Source: an uncultured Alphaproteobacteria bacterium (GTDB lineage Bacteria > Pseudomonadota > Alphaproteobacteria > Rhodobacterales > Rhodobacteraceae). From it: DNA of 64,000 nt. The notes below the pieces were generated by a model, which had not been told where the DNA came from, did no database searches, and saw only the letters and a list, made by a program, of their open reading frames with translations. The position numbers and the translations under genes are program-made. Shown one piece after another: positions 45,205 through 54,885 of the stretch (its first letter is position 1; every line of letters starts with the position of its first letter). The DNA is taken from assembly GCA_902619165.1 (NCBI GenBank), contig CACNDI010000011.1, positions 1 to 64,000 of the forward strand. The letters are read 5' to 3'.

Positions 45205-47574
45205 TTACTCTCCATATGGTATCCAAATATTCTTAACTTGACTCGATTTTTGTAATAGCAATTTATTGAAGCTTGCATGATAGTCAATCCAGTTAACGTT
45301 ATTTCCATTTATTGACCATATTTGTTTTAAATTTGAAACTGAGGCACTATCAATGCTAGTTTCGTATTTTGAATCGCCAAAATTCCATATGCCATCTACT
45401 GAGTTGTGCTCTGAAAGTGTATTAATGAGTTCATTGTGTTTTCCTGTTACAATATTAATTGCTGCTCCAGGAACATCTGATGTATCGAATATTTGATACA
45501 TATCTACTGCAGGCAAAGGAAAACTTTCTGAAGGAATTACTATCAAACGATTTCCTTGACAAAGAGCTGCCGCAATAAGTGTAATAAAAGAAGCCAACGG
45601 TGCTAGGTCAGGACAAATGATACCCATTACACCAACCGGTTCATTAAGTGCTATGGTATTTGCTCTTATTGGAGCTTGGTGAACAACTCCGTCAAATTTG
45701 TCTGCCCATGAAGCGAAGGTAAATAATCTTTCTAATGTGGTGTCAAATTCCGTTAAAGGGTTTTGACATAATGATGTTGAAGAAAGCAAATTAATAAAAT
45801 AATCTCTTCTTTGAGAAAGGTTTTCTGCAATATAGAACATTATTTGTGCTCTTGCATGGGAACTAAGCGTTGTCCAATTCATATGCTTATTGGCTGCCTC
45901 TACAGCATTTCTTATATCCTTCCGATTACCACGTCCCACCGTCGCTATCTCTTCCCTTTGGTTATCAAATATACCTATCGAGTGCCCACTATCTCCCCTC
46001 TTTTGAGTGCCTCCAATAAACATTTTTCTAGTTTGGTCTATATTAGGAATAGATTGCTTTTTTACTGAAATATTTTTCTTTAATACGTTCAGTTTTTTAA
46101 TTTTGTAGTGGTCTGAATTATATTTCAGATATTCATACATCCCCTCTTTCCCACCCTCTCTACCATAGCCACTCTCTCTGTAACCCCCGAACCCAACAGC
46201 AGCATCAAAAACGTTTGTAGAATTTATCCATATAACTCCCGCCTTTAATTTTGGTGCAATATCCAGCGCAAGGTTAACATTCTCGCTCCAAATACTCGCC
46301 GATAGCCCGTAGCGGGAATTATTAGCGAGAGAAATTGCTTCTTCTGGCGTTCTAAATGTTGTTAAAGAAAGAACGGGACCAAATATCTCTTTCTGGAAAA
46401 TCTCCATTGAAGGGGAAACATTTTTTAGTAGTGTCGGTGGATAGAAGTATCCCTTTAGATTAGAGGGTATATCACACTGGAAGATGTCTGCTCCACTTTC
46501 TACTCCTTTATCAACTAAACCTTTGACTCTACTACGTTGTTCAAAGCTTACCAAAGGCCCAATGTCTATACTTTTATCTAATGGATTACCTAACCTTAAT
46601 TTTTTCATTCTTGAAAAGATTTTCTTTTCTACCTTTATACTGACTGTCTCTTGTAACAAAAGCCTGGATCCAGCGCAGCAAACCTGCCCTTGATTAAACC
46701 AAATTGCGTCAACTAAACCTTCAACAGCACTATCTAGATCAGCGTCATCAAATATGATAAAAGGAGATTTACCTCCTAATTCTAAGGTTAATTTTTTTCC
46801 ACTTCCCGCCGTGCTTTTCTTAATTTTTTTGCCTACTTCCGTTGAGCCAGTGAAGGCAATTTTCGAAACATCCTTTTGTCGCACCAGATATGATCCAGTT
46901 ATTCCGTCACCAGTTACCACGTTCACTACACCTGCTGGCAGCTTAATTCTTTTGCATATTTCTGCAAAATAAAGGGCTGTGAGAGAGGTTTGTTCTGCAG
47001 GTTTAAGGATAACTGAATTGCCTGCTGCAATTGCAGGTGCAACTTTCCATGCCAACATCAGTAGTGGGAAATTCCATGGGATAATTTGCCCACAAATCCC
47101 AACGGGAGCATAGTTTTCAAACTCTTCATCAAGCAATTGAGCCCATCCTGCATGATAATAAAAGTGTCTTGCTGCGAGAGGTATGTCAATGTCTCTACTC
47201 TCACGAATTGATTTTCCATTTTCTAATGACTCTAAAACAGAGATTGTTCGCGATTCCTTTTGAATATATCTTGCTATAGCGTACAGATATTTTGATCTCT
47301 GAAAGCAACTAAGCGATTGCCATTTCTTTAGGCCCGATCTTGCAACTTTCACAGAGTTTTTAATGTCAGTAATAGTTCCTTGCGAAACCTTAGCTATTTC
47401 TTTTTTACTAAAAGGGTTAATAGTTTTGAATAAGTTTTTTGGTTTAGTAAATCTGCCTCCAATAAAATGCCCAAATTGGCCCTTGTGCTTAGTGATCCAC
47501 TCCAGGGCTTCTTTGTCACTCTCAAGAGCTTCTTCGTAACCCATTTTTTTAAAAGAATCTTGAATCTTTGCCAT
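45205..47574 (-). CDS. ALDH16-type tandem aldehyde dehydrogenase
   Basis: A 789-residue protein with two aldehyde dehydrogenase units. The first (residues about 30-490) is complete: LELGGKSP with the general-base Glu and NQGQVCCAGS with the nucleophile Cys. The second (about 520-789) keeps the ALDH fold, for example VGVMGIICPDLAPLASFI, but has no catalytic cysteine segment and stops early. This is the bacterial ALDH16 form, where the second unit is a pseudoenzyme. It lies four bases behind deoC, so it probably oxidises acetaldehyde released by DeoC; substrate not shown. Convergent with cdd. Confidence 0.88.
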   Translation of the reverse strand: MAKIQDSFKKMGYEEALESDKEALEWITKHKGQFGHFIGGRFTKPKNLFKTINPFSKKEIAKVSQGTITDIKNSVKVARSGLKKWQSLSCFQRSKYLYAIARYIQKESRTISVLESLENGKSIRESRDIDIPLAARHFYYHAGWAQLLDEEFENYAPVGICGQIIPWNFPLLMLAWKVAPAIAAGNSVILKPAEQTSLTALYFAEICKRIKLPAGVVNVVTGDGITGSYLVRQKDVSKIAFTGSTEVGKKIKKSTAGSGKKLTLELGGKSPFIIFDDADLDSAVEGLVDAIWFNQGQVCCAGSRLLLQETVSIKVEKKIFSRMKKLRLGNPLDKSIDIGPLVSFEQRSRVKGLVDKGVESGADIFQCDIPSNLKGYFYPPTLLKNVSPSMEIFQKEIFGPVLSLTTFRTPEEAISLANNSRYGLSASIWSENVNLALDIAPKLKAGVIWINSTNVFDAAVGFGGYRESGYGREGGKEGMYEYLKYNSDHYKIKKLNVLKKNISVKKQSIPNIDQTRKMFIGGTQKRGDSGHSIGIFDNQREEIATVGRGNRKDIRNAVEAANKHMNWTTLSSHARAQIMFYIAENLSQRRDYFINLLSSTSLCQNPLTEFDTTLERLFTFASWADKFDGVVHQAPIRANTIALNEPVGVMGIICPDLAPLASFITLIAAALCQGNRLIVIPSESFPLPAVDMYQIFDTSDVPGAAINIVTGKHNELINTLSEHNSVDGIWNFGDSKYETSIDSASVSNLKQIWSINGNNVNWIDYHASFNKLLLQKSSQVKNIWIPYGE

Positions 47575-47578
47575 TTGC

Positions 47579-48571
47579 CTATGCTAAGCCATGTCTATTA
47601 AATGAGGAATATTGACCTGTTGCAAAATGCTCTATCTGTCTTTCGATATCGGAAAGCAATGATGAAGCACCGAGCCTGAAAAGGGAAGGGTTAAGCCATT
47701 TTGAGCCAAGCTCCTCTTTTACCAGCATCATGTGAGATAAACAATCTTTTGCTGATGAAATTCCGCCCGCAGGTTTATACCCAACTTCAAACCCCGTGAA
47801 TTCATAATATTCTCTAATCGCTCTGCACATAACCAGAGTAAAGGGTAAAGTTGCGTTTATGCTCTCCTTACCGGTAGAAGTTTTTATAAAGTTTGCGCCA
47901 GCCATCATACAAATCAAGGCAGCCTTCTTAACATTCTTTAATGTCCCTAGTTCACCAGTAGCCAAGATAGTTTTAAGGCAAGCGGTACCTGACGCTTGTT
48001 TATATTCTGAAACTTCATCGTAGAGCTTCTTCCAATTTCCAGACAAAACATGTCTTCTTGAGATTACAATATCAATTTCTTGAGCACCACTCCTTACTGA
48101 CTCTTTTATCTCCAAAATTTTTGTTTTTTTTGGAGTATGTCCCGCTGGGAACCCTGTGGACACAGCAACTACTGGAATAGTTGACCCTTGAAGAGCGGCT
48201 AATGCGGTTCTTATGAATTGGTGATAAACACAGATCCCTCCTACTTTTATATTCAAATCTTCTATCCCAAGATTCTTTAGCAGGTCATTGCGCAGAGGGG
48301 TCCTTGCTTTATTACAAAGTCGAACTACTCTGCTCTCGGTATCATCACCGGAAAGCGTAGTAAGATCCATACATGAAATAGCCTTGAGTAGCCATGCGAC
48401 CTGGTTATGTTTTTTCACTGTGCGACGGTTGGTTGCCGAAGCGCATCTCTTTTCTACAGCGCTTTTATTTACCTTTACTTCGTTAATAGCCTCCAGTTGA
48501 AAGGGCATGCCCTCATTCTTCACAAATATGGCATCCGTTTTTCTTTTATTAAAGTTTTTGTCTAGTGGCAT
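47579..48571 (-). CDS. deoC: Deoxyribose-phosphate aldolase
   Basis: A 330-residue DeoC of the longer type, seen in alphaproteobacteria and animals rather than the 259-residue E. coli type. Core motifs are DLTTLSGDDTESRV, VSTGFPAGH, the Schiff-base lysine in GANFIKTSTGK, and GYKPAGGISSAKD. It splits deoxyribose-5-phosphate to acetaldehyde and glyceraldehyde-3-phosphate. It is divergent from deoA and followed by ALDH16. Confidence 0.94.
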   Translation of the reverse strand: MPLDKNFNKRKTDAIFVKNEGMPFQLEAINEVKVNKSAVEKRCASATNRRTVKKHNQVAWLLKAISCMDLTTLSGDDTESRVVRLCNKARTPLRNDLLKNLGIEDLNIKVGGICVYHQFIRTALAALQGSTIPVVAVSTGFPAGHTPKKTKILEIKESVRSGAQEIDIVISRRHVLSGNWKKLYDEVSEYKQASGTACLKTILATGELGTLKNVKKAALICMMAGANFIKTSTGKESINATLPFTLVMCRAIREYYEFTGFEVGYKPAGGISSAKDCLSHMMLVKEELGSKWLNPSLFRLGASSLLSDIERQIEHFATGQYSSFNRHGLA

Positions 48572-48620
48572 CTCATAATCTTAGTGTGATTTTTAGTCCA
48601 TGAAATTTAGATAAATCAAA

Positions 48621-48649
48621 TTGTTAGTTTAGAATATTACGGTAATAAT
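48621..48649 (+). promoter_or_regulatory. Promoter with inverted repeat upstream of deoA
   Basis: TTGTTA (48621-48626) and AATAAT (48644-48649) with 17-base spacing form a good sigma-70 promoter for deoA. TATTAC-G-GTAATA at 48635-48647 is a perfect 13-base inverted repeat overlapping the spacer and -10, a typical repressor operator position. The same site sits in the control region shared with the divergent deoC-ALDH16 pair. Which regulator binds is unknown. Confidence 0.5.
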
Positions 48650-48715
48650 GTAGTATATATAGTTCGCTACCTATTTGCTACACAAAGAAATAAAATAAGT
48701 GCCACAGGCCAAATA

Positions 48716-50029
48716 ATGTTTATTCAAGATTTAATTAGAAAGAAAAGAGATAAACAGCAACTAACTTCCGCCGAAATAGATTGGTTTATACAAGAATTGT
48801 CTAAAAATAAAGTTGAACCTGCTCAAACGGGTGCTTTTTTGATGGCATCATGGATAAACGGTTTGAGCGAGTATGAAAAAGTAAATTTAACTAATTCAAT
48901 GAAGAATAGTGGGACGGTTTTAAAGTGGGATCTAGATGGGCCAATAGTTGATAAGCATTCCACTGGAGGAGTGGGTGATACGGTCTCTCTTATCCTTGCA
49001 CCCCTAATGGCTAGTTTAGGTTGTTTTGTTCCCATGATTTCTGGCAAGGGTTTAGGGCATACTGGCGGTACTTTGGATAAACTTTCTTCGATACCTGGAT
49101 ACCAAGTAGAGCAAAGTGAAACTGCGTTTCAAAGGATTGTATCGGAGGTAGGATGCGCTATTGTAGGTCAGACGTCTAAGTTAGTTCCCGCTGATAAAAT
49201 TCTTTACGCTACAAGAGATGTAACCAGTACAGTTGACTCGGTTGATTTAATTACAGCATCTATAATCTCAAAAAAGCTAGCCTCTGGAATAAACAATCTA
49301 ATTCTGGATGTTAAAGTTGGTAAAGGCGCATTAATGGCCAATGTAAAGCAAGCAAAAAAATTAGCTGATAGTTTGGTTTCCATTGCAAAAAAATCAAATT
49401 GTAATACGAAAGCCCTGATAACAAACATGGACGATCCTCTTAGCTCATCAATAGGTAATTCTGTAGAAGTAGAAACAGTAGTCGAAGTTCTATTAGGTAA
49501 AAATAAAAATGAATATGCCCTTTTGAACACAACAATAGCTTTATCTGTCGAATTATATTCAATGGTTTACTCTGAAAAAAGCCCATCAGAAATTAAACAG
49601 AAAATCTACTCAAGACTTGAATCTGGTCATGTAGCAGAGTGCTTTGAAAAAATGGTATCGGCCTTAGGTGGGCCAAAAAACTTTTTATCAATTTATCAAA
49701 ATGAGCTTCCGAAAGCTAATTCCATAATACCAGTTAAGGCAAAAAAGGAAGGGTTTATTTCTCAAATTAATACAAAAGCGTTGGGTAATATTCTTATAAA
49801 AATTGGTGGAGGAAGACAGAAGGCTTCAGATAAGCTGGACCTATCTGTTGGATTTACAAAGGTGGTGAAATCTGGAGAAGAGGTCAATAAAAAAACATCT
49901 CTCCTGTTTTTGCATACTGCTGGCGAATTGTTAACTGCTTCTTTGGAAAAAGAAATTAATGATTGTTTTTCTATTTCTGAGAGTAGACCGGCGAAATCAA
50001 GGAACCCAATTTTGCAAAAAGTTGTTTAA
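48716..50029 (+). CDS. deoA: Thymidine phosphorylase
   Basis: A 437-residue enzyme with DKHSTGGVGDTVSLILAPLM, SGKGLGHTGGTLDKL, KVGKGALM and the alpha/beta C-terminal domain. It phosphorolyses thymidine and deoxyuridine to the base and deoxyribose-1-phosphate. It starts the deoA-deoB-add-upp operon, and its stop overlaps the deoB start by one base. Confidence 0.95.
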   Translation: MFIQDLIRKKRDKQQLTSAEIDWFIQELSKNKVEPAQTGAFLMASWINGLSEYEKVNLTNSMKNSGTVLKWDLDGPIVDKHSTGGVGDTVSLILAPLMASLGCFVPMISGKGLGHTGGTLDKLSSIPGYQVEQSETAFQRIVSEVGCAIVGQTSKLVPADKILYATRDVTSTVDSVDLITASIISKKLASGINNLILDVKVGKGALMANVKQAKKLADSLVSIAKKSNCNTKALITNMDDPLSSSIGNSVEVETVVEVLLGKNKNEYALLNTTIALSVELYSMVYSEKSPSEIKQKIYSRLESGHVAECFEKMVSALGGPKNFLSIYQNELPKANSIIPVKAKKEGFISQINTKALGNILIKIGGGRQKASDKLDLSVGFTKVVKSGEEVNKKTSLLFLHTAGELLTASLEKEINDCFSISESRPAKSRNPILQKVV

Positions 50030-51213
50030 TGGGTAAGGCTATATTGATTGTTTTGGACTCTTTAGGTGTTGGAGGTGCTCCTGATGCCAGATTCTATAAT
50101 GATGAAGGGTCCAACACTTTCGGTTCTATTGCTTTGGCCTGTTCAACTGGTGATGCGGACATTGGACGGAAGGGAGTATTGCAGGTTCCTAATCTTGAGT
50201 CTTTAGGAATCTATAGCGCTACAAGGCTATCAACTGGTTTAATCCTCCCTAATACTGATAGCACTGTTGGCTCTTATGCCGTAGCTATACAGCGTTCTAA
50301 AGGGAAGGATACACCAACCGGGCATCACGAAATAGTTGGTTATACTAATCCAATTGGTTGGTATACTTTTCCTAAAGTTGTACCAGTTTTCCCTGATAAA
50401 GAAATGGGTATGCTTATCCAAGAAGCAAAAGTGACTAGTTTTTTAGGAAATAAGCATGCATCTGGCGAAGACATTATTAAAGAATATGGTGAAACCCACT
50501 TAGATAGTGGGTTCCCAATCGTATATACGTCAGCTGACAGTGTGGTTCAAATAGCAGCTCATGAGCAAGTATTTGGATTAGATCGTTTATATGAAACCTG
50601 TAAAATCGCCGCTGAAATTTTTAATAATTTGCGAGTGCAACGAATAATTGCGAGACCTTTTCTTGGAAAAAACAAGGATAATTTCTTTCGTACCAAAAAT
50701 AGAAAGGATTTCATATCACCGCCACCAATAGACACTTTATGTGACAAAGTCATAAAATCTGGAAAAAAATGTTTTGGCATAGGTAAAATTGCAGACATTT
50801 TTGGATACCGAGGAATAAGCAAATCTATATCTGGGATGTCCGATGATAAATTATTTGATGAAATGCTAAATGTAATTGAAAAGGCAAACACTGGAGATCT
50901 AATCTTCGCAAACTTTGTTGAGTTCGATACTAAATATGGTCATAGGAGAGATTTGCCCGGTTATGCAAGAGCATTGGAAAAGTTTGACAAGCAATTACCA
51001 AAGCTATTTTCGATTTTAAATAAAAACGATTTTTTGATTATAACAGCTGACCACGGAAATGATCCGTCATTTGCAGGAACAGATCATACGAGGGAGCAAG
51101 TTCCTGTATTAATAAAAAACCAAAAATTGGTTAATAAATGTTACGGATTAATAAATTTTTCTGATATAGGTTCACTAATAGAAAGTTTCCTTAGATTAGA
51201 AGTGCACGAGTAG
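50029..51213 (+). CDS. deoB: Phosphopentomutase
   Basis: A 394-residue alkaline-phosphatase-superfamily enzyme. Metal-site motifs are LIVLDSLGVGGAPDA, GKDTPTGHHEIVG with the phosphorylated Thr, and ITADHGNDPSFAGTDHTREQ. It interconverts (deoxy)ribose-1- and 5-phosphates, linking DeoA to DeoC. Confidence 0.96.
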   Translation: MGKAILIVLDSLGVGGAPDARFYNDEGSNTFGSIALACSTGDADIGRKGVLQVPNLESLGIYSATRLSTGLILPNTDSTVGSYAVAIQRSKGKDTPTGHHEIVGYTNPIGWYTFPKVVPVFPDKEMGMLIQEAKVTSFLGNKHASGEDIIKEYGETHLDSGFPIVYTSADSVVQIAAHEQVFGLDRLYETCKIAAEIFNNLRVQRIIARPFLGKNKDNFFRTKNRKDFISPPPIDTLCDKVIKSGKKCFGIGKIADIFGYRGISKSISGMSDDKLFDEMLNVIEKANTGDLIFANFVEFDTKYGHRRDLPGYARALEKFDKQLPKLFSILNKNDFLIITADHGNDPSFAGTDHTREQVPVLIKNQKLVNKCYGLINFSDIGSLIESFLRLEVHE

Positions 51214-51223
51214 GTTTTTAAAT

Positions 51224-52201
51224 ATGAGCTCATTTACATCATGTAAAAAAGTTGAACTACACTTGCATTTAGAAGGAGCGGCTTCTCCACATTTCGTAAG
51301 AGATATATGTAAAAACAGTGGCACTCAAATTCCAGAAATTTTTGATAAAGCTGGAAATTATAATTGGCAGAATTTTGATCAATTCCTCACAATATATGAA
51401 ATAGTAACAAGCATATTTTTAGATGAAAAAAATTTCGAGGCGCTCGTTCGCCATGTACTTGATAAGCAGGTTAAGGAAAATGTTATTTATAATGAGATTT
51501 TCTTGGGACCCCATCTATGGAGTGATAGGCCCAATGACCAATGGGAACGTTTTTTAAATATTGCCAGCAAAGTTGCTGATGAATATGAAAAACAATATGG
51601 TATTTTTACCTATTTTATTATTGTTTGCATAAGACATCTTGGTCCTGAAAAAGCTTTAGAGGCCTCAAGGTTTGCGACCAAGGTTAAAGATAAAAAAGTT
51701 GTTGGTTTTGGTATGGCAGGTGATGAAACAAAATTCAATACGTTAGATTTTATGAGAAGCTTCGACTTTGCTAAAGACTCTGGACTCGGTACAACTACCC
51801 ATGCTGGGGAGATATGCGGAGCAAAATCTGTAGATGAAGCCATAAAACTTGGGGTAACCAGAATAGGTCATGGCGTTAGATCGTGCGAGAGCGAAGAAAC
51901 AATAATAAACTTATCAAAAGAGAACATTTTACTTGAAGTATGTCCAGGTTCAAATATAGCGCTTGGGTTGTATTCATCACTTGATGATCACCCAATTAAC
52001 TTTTTATTTAATAAAGACTTTCCTATCTCTATATCGACAGATGATCCCCCCTTCTTTTCTACAAGTTTATCAAAAGAATATCAGAATCTTCATAATGTCT
52101 TTGGGTGGGGATTTGAGATTTTTTCGCAAATTAATAAGGGGTCCTTAGAGTTTGCTTTTTGTGAAGCAAAACTCAAAGAAAAATTAATTCAACAACTTTA
52201 G
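51224..52201 (+). CDS. add: Adenosine deaminase
   Basis: A 325-residue deaminase with ELHLHLEGAASP at the N-terminus (zinc histidines), TTHAGEICG, RIGHGVRSC, and the STDDPPFF motif. It converts adenosine or deoxyadenosine to inosine forms. It is placed between deoB and upp in the same operon, each gap about ten bases. Confidence 0.94.
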   Translation: MSSFTSCKKVELHLHLEGAASPHFVRDICKNSGTQIPEIFDKAGNYNWQNFDQFLTIYEIVTSIFLDEKNFEALVRHVLDKQVKENVIYNEIFLGPHLWSDRPNDQWERFLNIASKVADEYEKQYGIFTYFIIVCIRHLGPEKALEASRFATKVKDKKVVGFGMAGDETKFNTLDFMRSFDFAKDSGLGTTTHAGEICGAKSVDEAIKLGVTRIGHGVRSCESEETIINLSKENILLEVCPGSNIALGLYSSLDDHPINFLFNKDFPISISTDDPPFFSTSLSKEYQNLHNVFGWGFEIFSQINKGSLEFAFCEAKLKEKLIQQL

Positions 52202-52212
52202 GAAGTAAATAA

Positions 52213-52842
52213 ATGAAAAACTTAACTATAATCAATCACCCATTAATCCAACATAAACTTACAGAAATGAGAAAAAAGACAACTTCCTCTAATCATTTTA
52301 GAACACTTTTAAAGGAGATAAGTTTACTTCTTGCCTATGAGATTACAAGAAATTTACCAATGGAAACAATATCTATAGAAACACCTTTAGAACAGTATGA
52401 GGCACCAACTTTGGCAGGAAAAAAGTTAGCCTTAATTTCTATTTTGAGAGCCGGTAATGGCTTGCTTGATGGGGTCTTAGATCTGATACCTTCGGCACGT
52501 GTAGGCTTTCTTGGTTTATACAGGAATGAAAAAACACTACAACCGGTTGAGTATTACTCTAAGGTTCCTAGTGATTTAAGCAATCGCGTCTGTATAGTAG
52601 TTGACCCAATGCTTGCAACTGGAGGATCTGTGTCATCTGCAGTCGATTATCTCAAGAAAAAAGGAGCAAAAGATATAAGATTTTTGTGTCTATTGGCCGC
52701 GCCAGAGGGTATAGGGGTTATGCAGAAAAACCATCCAGATGTCAAAGTTTTCACCGCATCTTTGGATAGATCACTCAATGACATCGGATATATCTTGCCA
52801 GGGCTTGGAGATGCTGGTGATAGGTTATATGGAACAAAATAG
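52213..52842 (+). CDS. upp: Uracil phosphoribosyltransferase
   Basis: A 209-residue PRTase with [20 protein letters not shown] and the PRPP loop [14 protein letters not shown], ending in [13 protein letters not shown], all diagnostic for Upp. It salvages uracil released by thymidine phosphorylase acting on deoxyuridine. Last gene of the operon; it meets the convergent gene at 52859 after 16 bases. Confidence 0.96.
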   Translation: MKNLTIINHPLIQHKLTEMRKKTTSSNHFRTLLKEISLLLAYEITRNLPMETISIETPLEQYEAPTLAGKKLALISILRAGNGLLDGVLDLIPSARVGFLGLYRNEKTLQPVEYYSKVPSDLSNRVCIVVDPMLATGGSVSSAVDYLKKKGAKDIRFLCLLAAPEGIGVMQKNHPDVKVFTASLDRSLNDIGYILPGLGDAGDRLYGTK

Positions 52843-52858
52843 AAGATTGGGAAAATTT

Positions 52859-54802
52859 TTATCCAGGAATTCTAAGAGTTTCTTGTCTGGTTCCATTGGT
52901 TATATGAATTTTATCGAGGTCAATACTAATAACTCTCCAGCCATTCCCAAACTGTTGTCCTACTTTAACTTTTACTGTATTGCCCGAGGATAATCTTATT
53001 AACGCAATTCGCCCCGTCCTTTTACCAAAAACGCCAATTAAATTTGTTCTATTTAATTCTATCAGATTTCGTAGTGTTGAATTTCCGACTATGGAAGCCC
53101 TTCTAGGTATGCTTGGTGGATTGCTTCTGACATTTAAGTTTCTGATTGAGCCAGCAGAAACTTTTTCCAATTTGCTGACGGCTACAGGCATTCCGGGAGG
53201 AATATCAACAAATGTAACAGCTCCAGTAGACTTAGTAGGATCATCCAAAACTTTAATCGAGTCAATTACATTTGGCTTTATTGTAGGTCTTTTGCCATTC
53301 CAAAATGTAAATTGTATCGGGTCTTTTTCTATATTACTTTGTAATAACTCAATATCGATACCTTGCTCTTTTAGTTTTACATTTAATTCATGATTTAAAA
53401 TCAATTCATTGTCATAGTGAGCTGTAAGAGTGCCAATGAAAAATTCTTCTTCCATTATAGTCGTGGGTCTTATCAAAACTTTATCTTCATCATTTATAAA
53501 GTTAAATCCAATTATTCTATTAGAACTAAAAATATTTGGTTTTTTGACATCAAGAAAGATTAATGGAAGCGTACTGGCTCTTTTTTTTTCAGCTGTAATT
53601 AAAATTTTGGTTAAAGAAATATCTGAAAAAACCTCCTCAACAACTACTTTCTGGTATTCATGATTTATACTCTTTTCCTTTTCTGGAGTATCAAAAACCA
53701 TGTTCATTTTTAGGCTATTTGAAATAGTTTTTGATGATTTTGATAATTTCTTTTCTTCATATTTTGAATATGATAAATCTCTGTCTATTTTCGGAAGTGA
53801 TCGATAAACTATCTTTTTTGGGTTCGTAAAAGCACTTAATAATGCCAGTTTTTGTGTTTTAGCAAATTCTCTAAAGTCGTCGAATTGGATAGGATTTTGA
53901 GGAACTGATATTGGATTATTTGTCTCACCAATGTTTAGTTTTTTTAGTCCTATTGTTTTTCGGTTTGCATTAAATTGGGATTTTACTGAGAATTTCTTAA
54001 AAGAATAAATTGCAGGAAAGTGGTTTTTAGGTTTTTGAGGAAGACCAATAAGGTTTAAATCTCTTGTTTCAAAAACTGACATATCTAATCGGGTAGAAGA
54101 GATTTTCTTTGCTCCCTCCAATAAGGTAAGTTCCGATTTCAAAAAATTTTCTTTATCTCTAAATTCTCTAGAGTCAGCTAAATAATTGTAGGGCTTGTTA
54201 TTAGATCTATATTCCAAATATGTTGAAGCCAGCGATAATAAAAAGCCAGCGAATAATAAAAAACTTATTATTGATAGAGCCCGTGTAAATGTTTGTCCTT
54301 CAAGATCAAATAGTCGTTTTGAACTATTGTCATTAAAAAAAACGGGACTTTTTTTAAACCCAGATATCTTACTTGAAGCAATGTATCTTTCTGGCCGAAA
54401 TCCCGCTCTTTTGACGAAATTTCTAGACTCGGTTATAGAATTTGCAGATATTGCCGCAATCGGAACTGTGCTTCTTGTGGAGGAGTCTCCAATCGCTATT
54501 AATAGTTCATTTTCATTAAGTCCACATCGTTTGGCTGTTACTTTTTTGCAATGTTCAATTGAAAAATTGTCTTCAATAACAATAGTCTGAGAAAGGACTA
54601 ACTCTCGAGGAAGAAGGACGTCTACTATAGGTTTTTTTGTTGATAAAGCCGCTGCTTGATTTCTTAATGAAACTAGGTCTTTTTCAAGGTTTTTTGATGA
54701 TGGGTCAACTGATCCAAGAACATCCCAAGTTTTCTTTCTACTTTTTTTTAGAAGTTGGATTGATGTTTTTGATAAATTTAGAGCTAGCTTATTGTTATTC
54801 AT
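52859..54802 (-). CDS. Composite pilus/secretion-like protein with C-terminal PilP-type domain
   Basis: A 647-residue protein. The N-terminus (about 1-150) resembles a PilM/GspL-like cytosolic domain with VDVLLPRELVLSQTIVIED. One membrane helix (about 176-198, IISFLLFAGFLLSLASTYLEY) follows, then a long, low-complexity periplasmic region. The C-terminus, TGRIALIRLSSGNTVKVKVG then GNGWRVISIDLDKIHIT, is the beta-sandwich of PilP, a secretin-linked pilus protein. No pilus genes surround it. Related alphaproteobacterial genes are annotated as hypothetical. It may bridge inner membrane and wall in a pilus-like apparatus; function unproven. Confidence 0.6.
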   Translation of the reverse strand: MNNNKLALNLSKTSIQLLKKSRKKTWDVLGSVDPSSKNLEKDLVSLRNQAAALSTKKPIVDVLLPRELVLSQTIVIEDNFSIEHCKKVTAKRCGLNENELLIAIGDSSTRSTVPIAAISANSITESRNFVKRAGFRPERYIASSKISGFKKSPVFFNDNSSKRLFDLEGQTFTRALSIISFLLFAGFLLSLASTYLEYRSNNKPYNYLADSREFRDKENFLKSELTLLEGAKKISSTRLDMSVFETRDLNLIGLPQKPKNHFPAIYSFKKFSVKSQFNANRKTIGLKKLNIGETNNPISVPQNPIQFDDFREFAKTQKLALLSAFTNPKKIVYRSLPKIDRDLSYSKYEEKKLSKSSKTISNSLKMNMVFDTPEKEKSINHEYQKVVVEEVFSDISLTKILITAEKKRASTLPLIFLDVKKPNIFSSNRIIGFNFINDEDKVLIRPTTIMEEEFFIGTLTAHYDNELILNHELNVKLKEQGIDIELLQSNIEKDPIQFTFWNGKRPTIKPNVIDSIKVLDDPTKSTGAVTFVDIPPGMPVAVSKLEKVSAGSIRNLNVRSNPPSIPRRASIVGNSTLRNLIELNRTNLIGVFGKRTGRIALIRLSSGNTVKVKVGQQFGNGWRVISIDLDKIHITNGTRQETLRIPG

Positions 54803-54885
54803 TACACTTTATCTTAACGATTTTTAAAAGCGAATATAATATATCATAATTCAGATAGCTAGAAAACTATTGGGAGAAGGACCGA

